DNA of 33,147 nucleotides from a virus: positions 1-33,147 of IMG/VR virus record IMGVR_UViG_3300035670_000816. One strand, given 5' to 3'. Numbering within the stretch: position 1 is the stretch's first letter; every line of letters begins with the position of its first letter. Below the pieces are notes generated by a model that saw nothing but the letters and a program-made list of their open reading frames with translations, was not told the DNA's origin and made no database searches. This document shows, piece by piece, positions 1 through 9,122 of this stretch. The position numbers and the translations under genes were made by a program.

Positions 1-3000
1 TGGTCTCGATCTTTGCCGCCAGGTCCGGGTACTGCTTGACCCAGTTCTGGAAGAAGGCATGAAAGGTGGGAACCTTGGCGTCAATCAACCGTTTCACGTC
101 CGATGCCACTTCATCAAAGTCCTTCGGGTTATCGAAGGTCCAGAAATAGTGGCGCATGTATTCGGCAAACCCTTCCTTGACCGCAGTAGGAACGCTCCCG
201 GTCATTTCTTCCGGGTTGCGCTCCTGGTCGTAGTCCATGGACGACAGTTCTTGGCGCAAGGCGAAGGGCATGTCCTGGGTGAACTTGTATTGCTGGTCGA
301 TCTTGTGCGCGACTTCGTGAGAGGCAACGCCGATATCTCCTACGTAGTCCTTGTCCATCCTGACCACGCCGGCAAACCGCTTGAACTCTCCAAGCACCTT
401 CTTGCCGTCCTTCTTGCGCAGTCCACCCCGGCGCATGGTCACGTCAAAGTTGCGCGCCATTCCGGCGATGATTGCGTGCTGGGACATTGCCTCTTTCGTC
501 CCGGAGGCCCGCTTCGGCAACTCGCCGGCATCGGTGGTGGCAAGGCTGTCCTTCTCCTTCACGCCTTTGGATTTTGGCCCTACAATCTCATCAACGCGAG
601 AACGCGCCTCTTCAATGGTGATGTTCTGTGGAGGAACGATTGAAGCTCCATCCTTTTCCACAAAAACTTCTCCCGTGAGAGTTCTTTTGATCTGGTATCC
701 CTTATATAATCCCTCTTTAACCGCTGCGCCGTCCACTTCTGCAACCGGCGCGGCCTTAATGAGCTTGTCCCGGCGAAGTTTGTTTCTTTCCAGTGCGGTT
801 GAACTCGTGCGCAACCTTCCTGCGTTAGGACCAGTCAGGTCTTTGGTGGTGATCTTTTTCAATCGTCCCTGCTCGTCCTTTTCAATATCTATAACCTCAT
901 ACTCTTCCCGAGAATATGCACTCTCCCAAATGTCGCCTTTCTTACGAGGGTCTGCGTCCTTTACCTCTTTCTTTGCCTTCGTGAGTTTTTTCTTAGATCC
1001 CTTGCTCTTCTTCGGCGGGGCCTCGACTGCCGGCGCGGCATTCACCTCTTCCTCTGGCCGATCCAGTTCCGCCTTGAGAGAATCACGGTAGGCCTCGTCG
1101 GACATGCTCTGGTTGGTCGCCGCCTTCTGCAGTTCCAGCAACCGCACCGGACTCCGCGCCGCCATGACCTTGCTTTCGAGGTCCGAGATCTCATCCGCTA
1201 CGCTGGTTGTTTTTTGGGCTTTCACGCCCTTAGACTTCGCGGGCTTGGCCGCTTCCTTTGTTGGTTCTTGCTTAACGCGATATACCGGGTAACTAGATGT
1301 TTCGTCTGGCTTTAACTCATATTCAGCGGTCATTAATTCTGGCCTGACCATCACGATATGCACAACATCTCCACCCTTGGATGAGAGCATGTGTGCTACT
1401 GAATCATAACCATAATCGCGCAAAAACTGAGAAAATAAAGATCCCTGGATCATGGATGCATTGATTTTACGCTTTCCCTGTTTTACAAGAATTGATTCGG
1501 TGGGACTCATTCGATTTCTAAAGAGTCCGAAAATTGGAGAATCTTCTTCTTTAAGAGCGTCCCAGAGTCCATATTTTGTCATTACTTTATCAACATCTTC
1601 CACGTCCTTCCACTTCCAGTCTTTTGGCAGAGGCTTATTACCCATTACCTCGTTCACGATCGGCACGAGGTCCGTTGTGTTGTAGTTGGCGCCAAGTTTC
1701 CGTAGGTCAAGCGTTTTCTTTGGCGTTATTCTTTCTTTCCTGATCTTCGCATTCGTTCTTGGAGCGTGACCGTGTAGCGTCTCAAATATTTCCTTACCTT
1801 TTCCTGGTGACCTTTTTTCGTGTACGGCAAGCTCTTCAACATCCATCTTCCCATACTCTTCAGCATTTGATTCGTCCGCTGTAAAAAACTCGAATGGGGC
1901 AAGCGGGAGTTCATATTCCATGCCAACTACGTCTTCAATGGATTGAATCCCAGATAAGTTTTTTCGCTTTTTGGGTATTTCACCAAGATCTCCACGGTAA
2001 ACATCAATCGGCTCTCCGGGTTTGATTTCAGTTGTTGCCTCAACCGTCCTTTGGGACTTCGCGGGCTTTGCCTCTTCCTTCTTCGTCTCAACCGGGGCCG
2101 GCCGGTCGGCAAGGATTCTCTTCAGCATGTCCTTTTGGTCTAGGTTCAGCCGATTGGGCTCCTGTAGAACCTCCACCATCTCAGGATGCGCCTCAATCGC
2201 GTCTCTTAGAATTGCCTCTTGTGCCTGATAATGAATCTTGTCGATGGTGCTCGTAAGGACCATTGCCTTTCGGCGGATATTCACCTCCGCGTCCATTTGT
2301 TTTTTGACGATTGGCGAATATGCATTGTAGTCGTCCTTCCCAAAACTGTTCATCCCGGCGAGGTCAGGGGCCGACTCTTTCTTCACCTCTTCAACCGCTG
2401 CGGGGGCATCCTGCTTGACTTCCGCAACCGGGGCCGGGACCTTGCCGGCCTCGGCTTGAACCTCGGCCGGCCGCGCTTCCGCCTGGGCTATGGCCTTCAC
2501 TCCCTTCGACTTTGGTTGCTCCGCCTTCTTAGCCTTCACTCCCATGGACTTCTTAGGCTTATTTACGGGTTTGTCTTCGGCTGGCCTGGCTTCAGGCGCC
2601 GCAATGTCGGCTTCGGCGGGGGGCTTTGTGGCTTCTTGGACGGGCGTTTCTTGGACTGCTTGCTCTTGCACGGCATTGACTGGTTCCTCCTGGACGGGCG
2701 CTGGCCCTGTTTCCTGGGCCTGTGGCGCGACTTCTTGTTGTTGGGGTACATTTCCCCCTTGAGCCTCAGAAACACTCTGAGGCGCGGCCTGGGCTTCAGC
2801 GCGGGGCTGTTCTGAAGGGGCTTGCTTCTGCAACTCAACCCATTTCGTTGCCAACTTCCGCACTTGTTCTCTATCACGTGCGCTTGTTTCGCCTGGCATC
2901 TCCGTAATGGATCTGAATGCACTACGTGATGTCGTCTGCATCTCCGCAAGCTTCTTTGCCTTTTCTGGAAAGTATTTTGCCCACGTTTTGAATGCGTCCT

Positions 3001-4594
3001 CTGACGCCAGGTCCTTGGCGTTGAAGGCCGCATTCGCGCCAGCCCGCGCCGCGCCAGCGCCGGCGCCGACGAGAGCAAACGTCGCGGCCTCCACGAGGAG
3101 TTGGCGCCCGTCAGGGATGGCGTTCAACAAGCGATTCTTTAGCGTGTTGTCTTCGCCCCTTAGACCGCCACCCCCCGGTTCGGTATTCGTGATCGCCCGT
3201 AGGATATCGCCAAGGCGCTCTTCGCCCATCTCCTCGAGGACCCCATGGAACCCGGCCTTGGTCGCCATCTTCTTCACAAACTCGGTTTTCGATCCTCCAG
3301 ATACCTTGCTCCATGCCTCTCCAAGCTTGGTGGTTAGCTTGCCCATAAACTTGCCAACGGTCGGCAAATATTTGGAGACGCCCTTGCCAAGCAGCTTTCC
3401 TGCGCCCGCGCCCGCGGCCTTGATGCCTTCACCAGATTGCTCAGTAAGCAGTTCGATGTAGGTCGATCCAACAGCCTTCAAAACAGCGGTTGCGGGTTTA
3501 TCTCCATCCCCTGTGATATGCACCTTGCCATCCGTCGAGACCGTGTAGTCAGACGCCACGTTCTGCGCGTAATTCTCAGCCATCATTCCCGCAAAGAACA
3601 GTGCTCGGGCTGCCTCCCCCGCGGCCACCCCGGCCACCTGGATCCCGCCGCGGAGGGCCGCGCCTTTCACTCCCTGCATTGCTGCGGCGCCAGTTAGCTC
3701 TGTCAGACCCTTTGTTGCCGCACCCCTCACCCCACCCGCGATTCCTCCAGTTGCAACCATCTCCACCATGAATGGAAGTGCCTGAAGGACCCCGCTTTCG
3801 ACTTCACTTGCAAGCGCCACTCCCTTCGTGCGCATCTCTTCGAGGGTCAACAGTTTGCCCCAAACGTCGCGGGTGTATTCCTGCACCTTATCAGGGGGTA
3901 ATTCCATCTTACCTTCCTGGTGCGCTCTTAATGCTTGAAGTTCGTCTTCAATCTTGAATCGCTCTTCAGCCTTCAGCGCCAGGCCCACGAATGGAATATA
4001 GTGAATCCAGTTTTTCTTTTCCCAATAGCTGCCCTTCGGGGCTTCAGCCCACTTCGATCTCAGCTCATCAAGAAACGCCTGCTTCTGCTTTGGATCGTTT
4101 TGCTGGATCAACCACATCTCGGGGCGCTTGGTTGTGCTCTTTGCAATCTCGTCCGCCGCATCGATCGCTGGCTTGACGGTCTTCCACTTTTCATATTCCT
4201 CAACAAACTTCTTAAACCCACCAGCCTTTTCAACTGACTGCGGGTCAATGGACACTCCCTCCATCGCCTTCGCAAACAGTTTGTTCAAGTGGGCGGCCTC
4301 TTGAACAAACTGTGGGTTCATCCTGTCGCTTGGGTCTGGCTTGAAGTCTTCGCCCCGGGCCGCCTCCTTGGCCCCTTTGGACAGAATGTCATACAGAACC
4401 GCATTCTGTTCCTCGGCGCGGTTGGATTGGAAGCTAGGCGGAGGGGGGACCTCTTTGTCATCCTGCCCCCAATCAGCAGAACTTATCTTTGGGGGGCCCT
4501 GGGTTGGGTAGGGGTCTACGCTGGGAGCCATTGGAGGTGGGACGGAAGCGTTTGGCTCGGGAACTTCCTCGTCGCCCCACTCGTTTGTCGGCAT
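1..4594 (-). CDS. Giant polyvalent virion protein with ART-like and zinc-metallopeptidase regions (partial)
   Basis: Open reading frame from ATG at 4594 running off the left edge, so at least 1531 residues. The start lies 2 bp after the upstream stop with AGGA about 10 nt before it. Seen in order: a Pro/Glu-rich N-terminus; a Gly/Ala-rich hydrophobic region (about residues 255-345); a Pro/Glu/Ala/Lys linker (about 590-800); a region with VYRGD (865-869), FFTADESNAEEYG (903-915) and GYDSV (1062-1066) resembling ADP-ribosyltransferase folds of phage polyvalent proteins; and HEVAH (1426-1430) followed by EGFAEY (1474-1479), the HExxH plus downstream E layout of gluzincin metallopeptidases. K-S-x-G-V-K recurs four times between regions. 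Polyvalent proteins are known as packaged effectors ejected with phage DNA. Inference: an internal virion protein with enzymatic host-takeover domains. The frame is secure; the ART call is tentative and the peptidase call firmer. Confidence 0.85.
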   Translation of the reverse strand, partial: MPTNEWGDEEVPEPNASVPPPMAPSVDPYPTQGPPKISSADWGQDDKEVPPPPSFQSNRAEEQNAVLYDILSKGAKEAARGEDFKPDPSDRMNPQFVQEAAHLNKLFAKAMEGVSIDPQSVEKAGGFKKFVEEYEKWKTVKPAIDAADEIAKSTTKRPEMWLIQQNDPKQKQAFLDELRSKWAEAPKGSYWEKKNWIHYIPFVGLALKAEERFKIEDELQALRAHQEGKMELPPDKVQEYTRDVWGKLLTLEEMRTKGVALASEVESGVLQALPFMVEMVATGGIAGGVRGAATKGLTELTGAAAMQGVKGAALRGGIQVAGVAAGEAARALFFAGMMAENYAQNVASDYTVSTDGKVHITGDGDKPATAVLKAVGSTYIELLTEQSGEGIKAAGAGAGKLLGKGVSKYLPTVGKFMGKLTTKLGEAWSKVSGGSKTEFVKKMATKAGFHGVLEEMGEERLGDILRAITNTEPGGGGLRGEDNTLKNRLLNAIPDGRQLLVEAATFALVGAGAGAARAGANAAFNAKDLASEDAFKTWAKYFPEKAKKLAEMQTTSRSAFRSITEMPGETSARDREQVRKLATKWVELQKQAPSEQPRAEAQAAPQSVSEAQGGNVPQQQEVAPQAQETGPAPVQEEPVNAVQEQAVQETPVQEATKPPAEADIAAPEARPAEDKPVNKPKKSMGVKAKKAEQPKSKGVKAIAQAEARPAEVQAEAGKVPAPVAEVKQDAPAAVEEVKKESAPDLAGMNSFGKDDYNAYSPIVKKQMDAEVNIRRKAMVLTSTIDKIHYQAQEAILRDAIEAHPEMVEVLQEPNRLNLDQKDMLKRILADRPAPVETKKEEAKPAKSQRTVEATTEIKPGEPIDVYRGDLGEIPKKRKNLSGIQSIEDVVGMEYELPLAPFEFFTADESNAEEYGKMDVEELAVHEKRSPGKGKEIFETLHGHAPRTNAKIRKERITPKKTLDLRKLGANYNTTDLVPIVNEVMGNKPLPKDWKWKDVEDVDKVMTKYGLWDALKEEDSPIFGLFRNRMSPTESILVKQGKRKINASMIQGSLFSQFLRDYGYDSVAHMLSSKGGDVVHIVMVRPELMTAEYELKPDETSSYPVYRVKQEPTKEAAKPAKSKGVKAQKTTSVADEISDLESKVMAARSPVRLLELQKAATNQSMSDEAYRDSLKAELDRPEEEVNAAPAVEAPPKKSKGSKKKLTKAKKEVKDADPRKKGDIWESAYSREEYEVIDIEKDEQGRLKKITTKDLTGPNAGRLRTSSTALERNKLRRDKLIKAAPVAEVDGAAVKEGLYKGYQIKRTLTGEVFVEKDGASIVPPQNITIEEARSRVDEIVGPKSKGVKEKDSLATTDAGELPKRASGTKEAMSQHAIIAGMARNFDVTMRRGGLRKKDGKKVLGEFKRFAGVVRMDKDYVGDIGVASHEVAHKIDQQYKFTQDMPFALRQELSSMDYDQERNPEEMTGSVPTAVKEGFAEYMRHYFWTFDNPKDFDEVASDVKRLIDAKVPTFHAFFQNWVKQYPDLAAKIET

Positions 4595-4596
4595 GA

Positions 4597-5739
4597 TTAT
4601 TTTTTCCTGTAGAGTTTGCCGTCTTCCTTCCGGTAAAGGAACCCGCTGGGTAATTTGTCGTAGTCCTTCTTGGATTGAATCACGGGGTATTCTGACGGCG
4701 CTGGAGATTGGGGCGCGGCAGATATGCTGTTGTCAAATGCTCCCGGAGTAGACGCTGGAGAGACCCCTGGTGCTACTTGATTCGCTCCGGGAGCAGACTG
4801 CGGAACAGGACCGCCTCCCATTCCCAGTTGTCGCTTTCCCACCTCAATCAAACCCTCTTTGATCCGGTTCCAAAGGGATTGGTCCTGAGATCCAACATCC
4901 TGACTCAGCCCAAAGTAGTTATCCATGAACTTCTTCGCCTGCTGATAGATCGGAGATTGCTGCAACTCAGGGTCGGCAAGCGCGTCCTTAATGATCTCCT
5001 GTGCAATCTTTGCCTGGTCCGCTTTCGCCTTTGCCTCAAGCTTAAGCGCTTCTGCTTTTGCCTTGCTCTCCGCTTCTGCCTGCTTGAACGCGGCCTCCGC
5101 GGTCGTGTCTTTGGCGGGCGGACGGTATTCGATCTTCCCGTCCGGTTGCATGTAGAACAGCGACCCGTCCGGTTGCGGCATGAATCGAGTTTGCATCTCG
5201 TCTTCGATCTTGATCGGAACGGGCTTAGGCCGCATCGACGGCGTGATATTTGCGTCTGCCCGATCAAGATCCCAAATGGCTTGCTGTCGCTGAGGAGTCA
5301 TTGCGCCGGGCTCACCATAAGATGGATCCGACATCACGTTGTTTCTGACGTTCTGAATGTTTTCTTTTTCCTGCTGCTGCTTCCACGTGTATTGTGCTTC
5401 GAAAAGATCCTCTTTAGCCTGCATATCCTCAAGACCGTACTTGTGCATTTGCTCGTTGAGAATCTGTTGATTGGCCAACTGTTTGGCCATCGTGTCGACT
5501 GAAAGCTCGTGGCCCATCTGCATCTGTTCTTTTTGGGCTGCGATCTGTTCTGCCTGCCGGTCGGCCTGCGCCTTCAAGCTTGCCTGCTGCATCTGCTTCT
5601 GGCTGTTGATTGAATTTGCCTGGAGTTGAAACGTCTCCATGCGCTTCCGGTATTCAGCCGCAAGTTGACCCGCGCCACCGAGGGTCCCCGCCTGGATGGC
5701 AAGGCCGGCCGGTATATCGTGTTGGACTGTAATACCCAT
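4597..5739 (-). CDS. Probable internal virion protein, Gln-rich coiled coil (380 aa)
   Basis: ATG at 5739 is preceded by AAAGGGG about 8 nt upstream. A short hydrophobic/glycine N-terminus is followed by a long Gln/Ala/Lys/Met-rich helix (about residues 25-130) with strong coiled-coil character. A second Ala/Lys/Glu helix lies at about 215-255, and the tail is Pro/Ser-rich and ends in a Lys-rich stretch. No enzymatic motif is seen. It sits between another low-complexity structural protein and the giant polyvalent protein, 2 bp from the latter, so the pair is probably co-translated. Long helical Q-rich proteins beside a giant internal protein fit ejection (inner core) proteins of short-tailed phages. 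This is inference from composition and position, not a recognised family. Confidence 0.8.
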   Translation of the reverse strand: MGITVQHDIPAGLAIQAGTLGGAGQLAAEYRKRMETFQLQANSINSQKQMQQASLKAQADRQAEQIAAQKEQMQMGHELSVDTMAKQLANQQILNEQMHKYGLEDMQAKEDLFEAQYTWKQQQEKENIQNVRNNVMSDPSYGEPGAMTPQRQQAIWDLDRADANITPSMRPKPVPIKIEDEMQTRFMPQPDGSLFYMQPDGKIEYRPPAKDTTAEAAFKQAEAESKAKAEALKLEAKAKADQAKIAQEIIKDALADPELQQSPIYQQAKKFMDNYFGLSQDVGSQDQSLWNRIKEGLIEVGKRQLGMGGGPVPQSAPGANQVAPGVSPASTPGAFDNSISAAPQSPAPSEYPVIQSKKDYDKLPSGFLYRKEDGKLYRKK

Positions 5740-5750
5740 GCTTCACCCCT

Positions 5751-6680
5751 TTAGTATCTGACGCCAGGTCTACCAGGTTTGCCGACGACCGCACCTTTTT
5801 TCTTCAAAGGCTTCTTCGTGGGAACGGGAGTGGTTGAAGGTGATGTCACCGGGGCCACGGGCTGGCCATACGTTGCACTCAAAGGACTCTGCCCAACCAC
5901 CGGCGCCGGCTGGATGCTTGCCTGCCCCTGTGACGGAGTGGCCATTGCATTCCAGTAACCGCTCTGACCCAAATTCTGTCCAAGTTGCGCCAGCATATTC
6001 AGGTTCGGGTAGGTGTCTTCCTTCCTCTCGATCAACCCGAGGAGGTCCCCACTCAACTGCGTCTGATACCCCAGTTTTTGCTGATTGATGCCCTCGTTCA
6101 GCCGGTTCAAGGCCTCCTGCTCCCGGCGCGCGTCCCCGGTCCTCGTCGTGGTGGCAACCGTCGATCCGCTGAGGCCAGAGTTGACCAGTTGTTGCTGATT
6201 CGCGGACGCCGCCCCTGCGTAGGCTTGCGACAAGTCTGCCCGCGCCGCATTGCCGTATCCCTCCAAGCTTGTCATCGCGTTGGAGATTCGATCCTTGTAG
6301 CCCTTGACAAGGTCCTGGTATCTCTGCTCGTTCGCCTGCTTTGCAGCCTGCTGCTCCTGCTCGGCCTTGTTGATCATGGTCTGATAGACCGACTGCTGAC
6401 CGGGCCCGGCGCCACCACCACCGGGAGCGCCTACGCCAGGACCCTCCATCCCAGGGGGGATTAGGCCCGGGGGGAGCCCCAGCGTAGGCATTCCGGTTTG
6501 TTTTCCACCTCCAGCGCCCTTTGGCTGCCAGTTCGCCATTGCCTGGAGCAAAAGCTGTTGCTCATGTCGGCTCAAGCCCGAAAGCTGAGAGACATTCTGT
6601 ACGCCGGGGGGCAACTTCCCGGTTTGCGTTATGGATTGAAGGGCATCCATGTAGGTCTGATTCATCGTTCCAGTTGCCAT
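5751..6680 (-). CDS. Probable internal virion or structural protein, low complexity (309 aa)
   Basis: ATG at 6680 follows AGGAG about 9 nt upstream. An N-terminal helical part leads to a Gly/Pro-rich stretch (about residues 55-95). Next is a helical Ala/Gln/Arg region (about 100-215) containing NSGLSGSTVATTT and a charged helix, and the C-terminus is Pro/Thr/Lys-rich. The central pattern, a helix, a small-residue turn, then an Arg/Glu-rich helix, is one I associate with proteins near the tail and internal-protein genes of metagenomic short-tailed phages. No catalytic residues are seen. It lies 11 bp upstream of the coiled-coil gene and just after the fibre genes. A virion role is inferred from context. 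Confidence 0.78.
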   Translation of the reverse strand: MATGTMNQTYMDALQSITQTGKLPPGVQNVSQLSGLSRHEQQLLLQAMANWQPKGAGGGKQTGMPTLGLPPGLIPPGMEGPGVGAPGGGGAGPGQQSVYQTMINKAEQEQQAAKQANEQRYQDLVKGYKDRISNAMTSLEGYGNAARADLSQAYAGAASANQQQLVNSGLSGSTVATTTRTGDARREQEALNRLNEGINQQKLGYQTQLSGDLLGLIERKEDTYPNLNMLAQLGQNLGQSGYWNAMATPSQGQASIQPAPVVGQSPLSATYGQPVAPVTSPSTTPVPTKKPLKKKGAVVGKPGRPGVRY

Positions 6681-6691
6681 GTCTCAATCTC

Positions 6692-7711
6692 CTATGCAGT
6701 GTAAAGTTTCAACATTGGACAGTATATTCTTGGGTTTGCGCCAATGTCTCCTTTATCCACAAGAATAAAGGCTCCATCCTGTGTGTAAGCTGGAGTGGGC
6801 GAATTATCTTCATCTGCATTTGATCGGAGGCTAAATGTGTAATCCTGCCCACCACTCAATACCTCTGCCGTAATATCCATCTCCAGATAGGCATCTTCTG
6901 GAATCGTGGAAGCAACAACACTATCCTCTAAATTATCAAAGCCAGAATCCCAATCTCCTGCATCCATCGCAGCCAGATGAGTATCACTCCGATACAGCTT
7001 AAGCGTCCAGTCTTCGTAAGCGTGTGATATGATCTCTGCGTAAATACTCAACACACCCGCACCAAACGACGGGGCGCCTGACGGAATATTGAAATATAAC
7101 CAACTGCGGTATTTGTAATAATTAATGTAATAACTCTGTCCGACATACATTCTTACCAGGTTGGAATAGTCATATGCGCCGGTAGCCAAAACAGGTGTTC
7201 CAGTTGGAGGATAGGTTGCACCAGACTTAGAAACATGGCAAGTCAATGTTGTACCAGAAACCAAATGATCTGCTTTATTAACGGGAATCATAAATCTGTC
7301 GATCGCTAATGATTTTCTTAAATCAGATAAAAGCGCCCCCGTTATTATGCCGGTTGTCTCAGAATACCATGGAGAGTATAAAGAACTCAACTCCCGCTGT
7401 CTTAACGCATTTATATTCGATCTCATATCAGTAATGGTTGCAGATTGAATCTTCGTGTCACTACTGACATAAGAAAACCCTGAAAGATCTCCTCCATAAA
7501 CAGGCATTGTATTGGTTATTGCGCGCCTGCGCTGATATTCAGCAATGACTTGATTAATTCCTGATCCTGAGTTAACCTCCGCAAGCGTCGGCGGGTCAGA
7601 GTACTCTGTAGTGCCGGCCGAGATAACCTCACCAGCGGGAATATCGTACCTGTCGTCGCCGGTGGCTCCGACTCGTGGACTCCACGTAATGAGATCCGTT
7701 CCCTCTGGCAT
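6692..7711 (-). CDS. Tail-fibre-associated protein with DNRLRE-like C-terminal domain (339 aa)
   Basis: ATG at 7711 overlaps the previous stop (TAATG), so the two genes are probably translationally coupled. The N-terminal 150 residues have no recognisable domain. Residues about 185-335 run YRSWLYFNIPSG, LKLYRS, then an aspartate-rich turn, then LEMDITAEV and YTFSLRSN. This order resembles the beta-sandwich DNRLRE-type modules of surface and phage adhesion proteins, which bear on carbohydrate or surface binding. It is the last of a run of fibre genes. Role inferred: part of the adsorption apparatus or a baseplate-like decoration. The domain is called from pattern memory only. Confidence 0.78.
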   Translation of the reverse strand: MPEGTDLITWSPRVGATGDDRYDIPAGEVISAGTTEYSDPPTLAEVNSGSGINQVIAEYQRRRAITNTMPVYGGDLSGFSYVSSDTKIQSATITDMRSNINALRQRELSSLYSPWYSETTGIITGALLSDLRKSLAIDRFMIPVNKADHLVSGTTLTCHVSKSGATYPPTGTPVLATGAYDYSNLVRMYVGQSYYINYYKYRSWLYFNIPSGAPSFGAGVLSIYAEIISHAYEDWTLKLYRSDTHLAAMDAGDWDSGFDNLEDSVVASTIPEDAYLEMDITAEVLSGGQDYTFSLRSNADEDNSPTPAYTQDGAFILVDKGDIGANPRIYCPMLKLYTA

Positions 7712-9120
7712 TAGAGGTAAACCGCTCCAGTTTTAGACGCCACCCCAGCTTTACTCACAACGTAAATCTGCTTACCGTTGCTCGTGCCTTCAGCGATTGC
7801 GACTGCCCTTGTCGCCATCGCGGCAAGACTGGAGATCTGCGTCCAGGTTCCAGACTCTACCAGGTAGAGCCCTAGATCGGTGCAGAACACCCGGTCCCCT
7901 GCTACGCATGAGATTCCATCGACTGTTTGAGACCCGCTCTTCGTAAGGCTCGACCCGGCCGCCCTCGCGAAGAGAAGGTTGTTTGCCACGGACTTCGACG
8001 CTACCCCAGCCTTGCTCACAACGTAAAGCTGACCTCCATTCGCTGACCCCTCCGCCACCGCAATGGGTTGCGTGGCTAATTGCGCAAGGCTCTTCAACTG
8101 CGTCCAAGCCCCGGACGCAACCTCGTAAATTCCAAGGTCAGTGCAGAACACCCGGTCGCCGGCCACACACGCGATCCCATCCACCGTCTGGGGACCGCTC
8201 TTCGTCAGGCTCGACCCTGCCGCTCGTGCATATGCCATGTCTCCAGCCTCCAATGTTCCTGTTGCCTCACCGGTGATGCTTTCGTAGCCAACAATCACTC
8301 CCGTCACCGTAAGTGTAGCACCGTCATCATCTTCGTCCACATCGAAGTATAGACTTTGGCTGAATCCATACTTCGTCCCGTCGTAGTTGGTGACCACGAC
8401 ATCAAGAGAATCGGAGAACGTCACTCCATCGTCTGAAACCTGCACCAGTGTCCCAGCGATTGAAGCAGAAACCCGGATCGTTTCACCATTCGCGATGTCC
8501 AGGTCCTGGTTGTCTTCGTCCTGCACGCGCATCTCAACAGAAACCGCGGTGCTCGGGTCTGATTCAATCGTGCCTAGTGCCGTAACGGCAATCAACAACT
8601 GCTCGACCGTGCCAGAATCTTCGTCTTCAATCGTGCCGCCAACGGAGACGACGGAGCAAACGACATTGATTGCCTCTCCCGTATCGCCAATGAGAAGGTC
8701 AAAATAGAGGGATTCGCTGATTCCGTATTTTGCCCCGCTGTAGTTGGAAATGGAGAAGTAAAGGATCGGATAGAAGGTGATGCCGTCCAGAGAGATATCG
8801 CAGTCGGCTGCGACCGCAATCCGATGCCCCAGCAACTCAGGCGCCTCGCCGCCGCCTTCGGTGCAGTATGCTTCCACCACGGCCGCGGTGTTGTATTTGA
8901 TATCAGCAGTCGTGACCGTCATCGTAAACGCTGAAACGATGGGAGTGGTGGGATCTGTTGGATCGATTGGCTCGTCGTCGGTTGGGGGCCACCCAGGGGG
9001 CCAGTAGTCGGGAGGCGGATCTGTCGGATCTGTAGGCAGATCCGGCCAATCAGGGGGCCACCCTCCCGGATCAGGGTCAGGGACCACAACAGCCGCTTTG
9101 CTGGAATAGGCCCAAGACAC
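7711..9120 (-). CDS. Fibre-like protein with Pro/Trp linker, Ig-like repeats and 87-aa tandem repeats
   Basis: I place the start at GTG 9120, 2 bp after the upstream stop and 8 nt after GGAG. An in-frame ATG at 9162 would overlap the upstream gene by 40 bp and lacks a good ribosome site. After a short N-terminus comes a Pro/Trp/Asp-rich linker with PPDWP and WPPGWP. Two related beta domains follow, each containing a version of NY-x-G-x-KYG-x-S-x-SLYFD, which fit Ig-like folds. The C-terminal third is two adjacent copies of an 87-residue module starting ARAAGSSLTKSG. The mosaic of linker, Ig-like domains and tandem C-terminal repeats is typical of fibres or surface adhesins. Receptor contact by the repeats is inferred. 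Confidence 0.82.
   Translation of the reverse strand: MSWAYSSKAAVVVPDPDPGGWPPDWPDLPTDPTDPPPDYWPPGWPPTDDEPIDPTDPTTPIVSAFTMTVTTADIKYNTAAVVEAYCTEGGGEAPELLGHRIAVAADCDISLDGITFYPILYFSISNYSGAKYGISESLYFDLLIGDTGEAINVVCSVVSVGGTIEDEDSGTVEQLLIAVTALGTIESDPSTAVSVEMRVQDEDNQDLDIANGETIRVSASIAGTLVQVSDDGVTFSDSLDVVVTNYDGTKYGFSQSLYFDVDEDDDGATLTVTGVIVGYESITGEATGTLEAGDMAYARAAGSSLTKSGPQTVDGIACVAGDRVFCTDLGIYEVASGAWTQLKSLAQLATQPIAVAEGSANGGQLYVVSKAGVASKSVANNLLFARAAGSSLTKSGSQTVDGISCVAGDRVFCTDLGLYLVESGTWTQISSLAAMATRAVAIAEGTSNGKQIYVVSKAGVASKTGAVYL
7715..8240 (-). repeat. Two tandem 87-residue (261-bp) modules
   Basis: The protein segments beginning ARAAGSSLTKSGPQ and ARAAGSSLTKSGSQ follow each other directly, exactly 87 residues apart. 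Both share TVDGI-x-CVAGDRVFCTDLG, AVA-EG-x-x-NG-x-Q and YVVSKAGVASK. They differ mostly at scattered surface-like positions, and their DNA has diverged at many third positions, so the duplication is not recent. Confidence 0.85.
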
Positions 9121-9122
9121 GA

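Noticed and set aside
59-1091. Open plus-strand frames of 194 and 246 codons
   Set aside because: They are antisense to the giant minus-strand frame, lack ribosome sites and have no coherent protein motifs.
2219-3461. Several plus-strand frames of 90 to 198 codons
   Set aside because: Antisense shadows of the Pro/Glu/Ala-rich linker of the giant protein; compositions are Leu/Arg or Ser/Ala biased in the way shadows of such linkers are.
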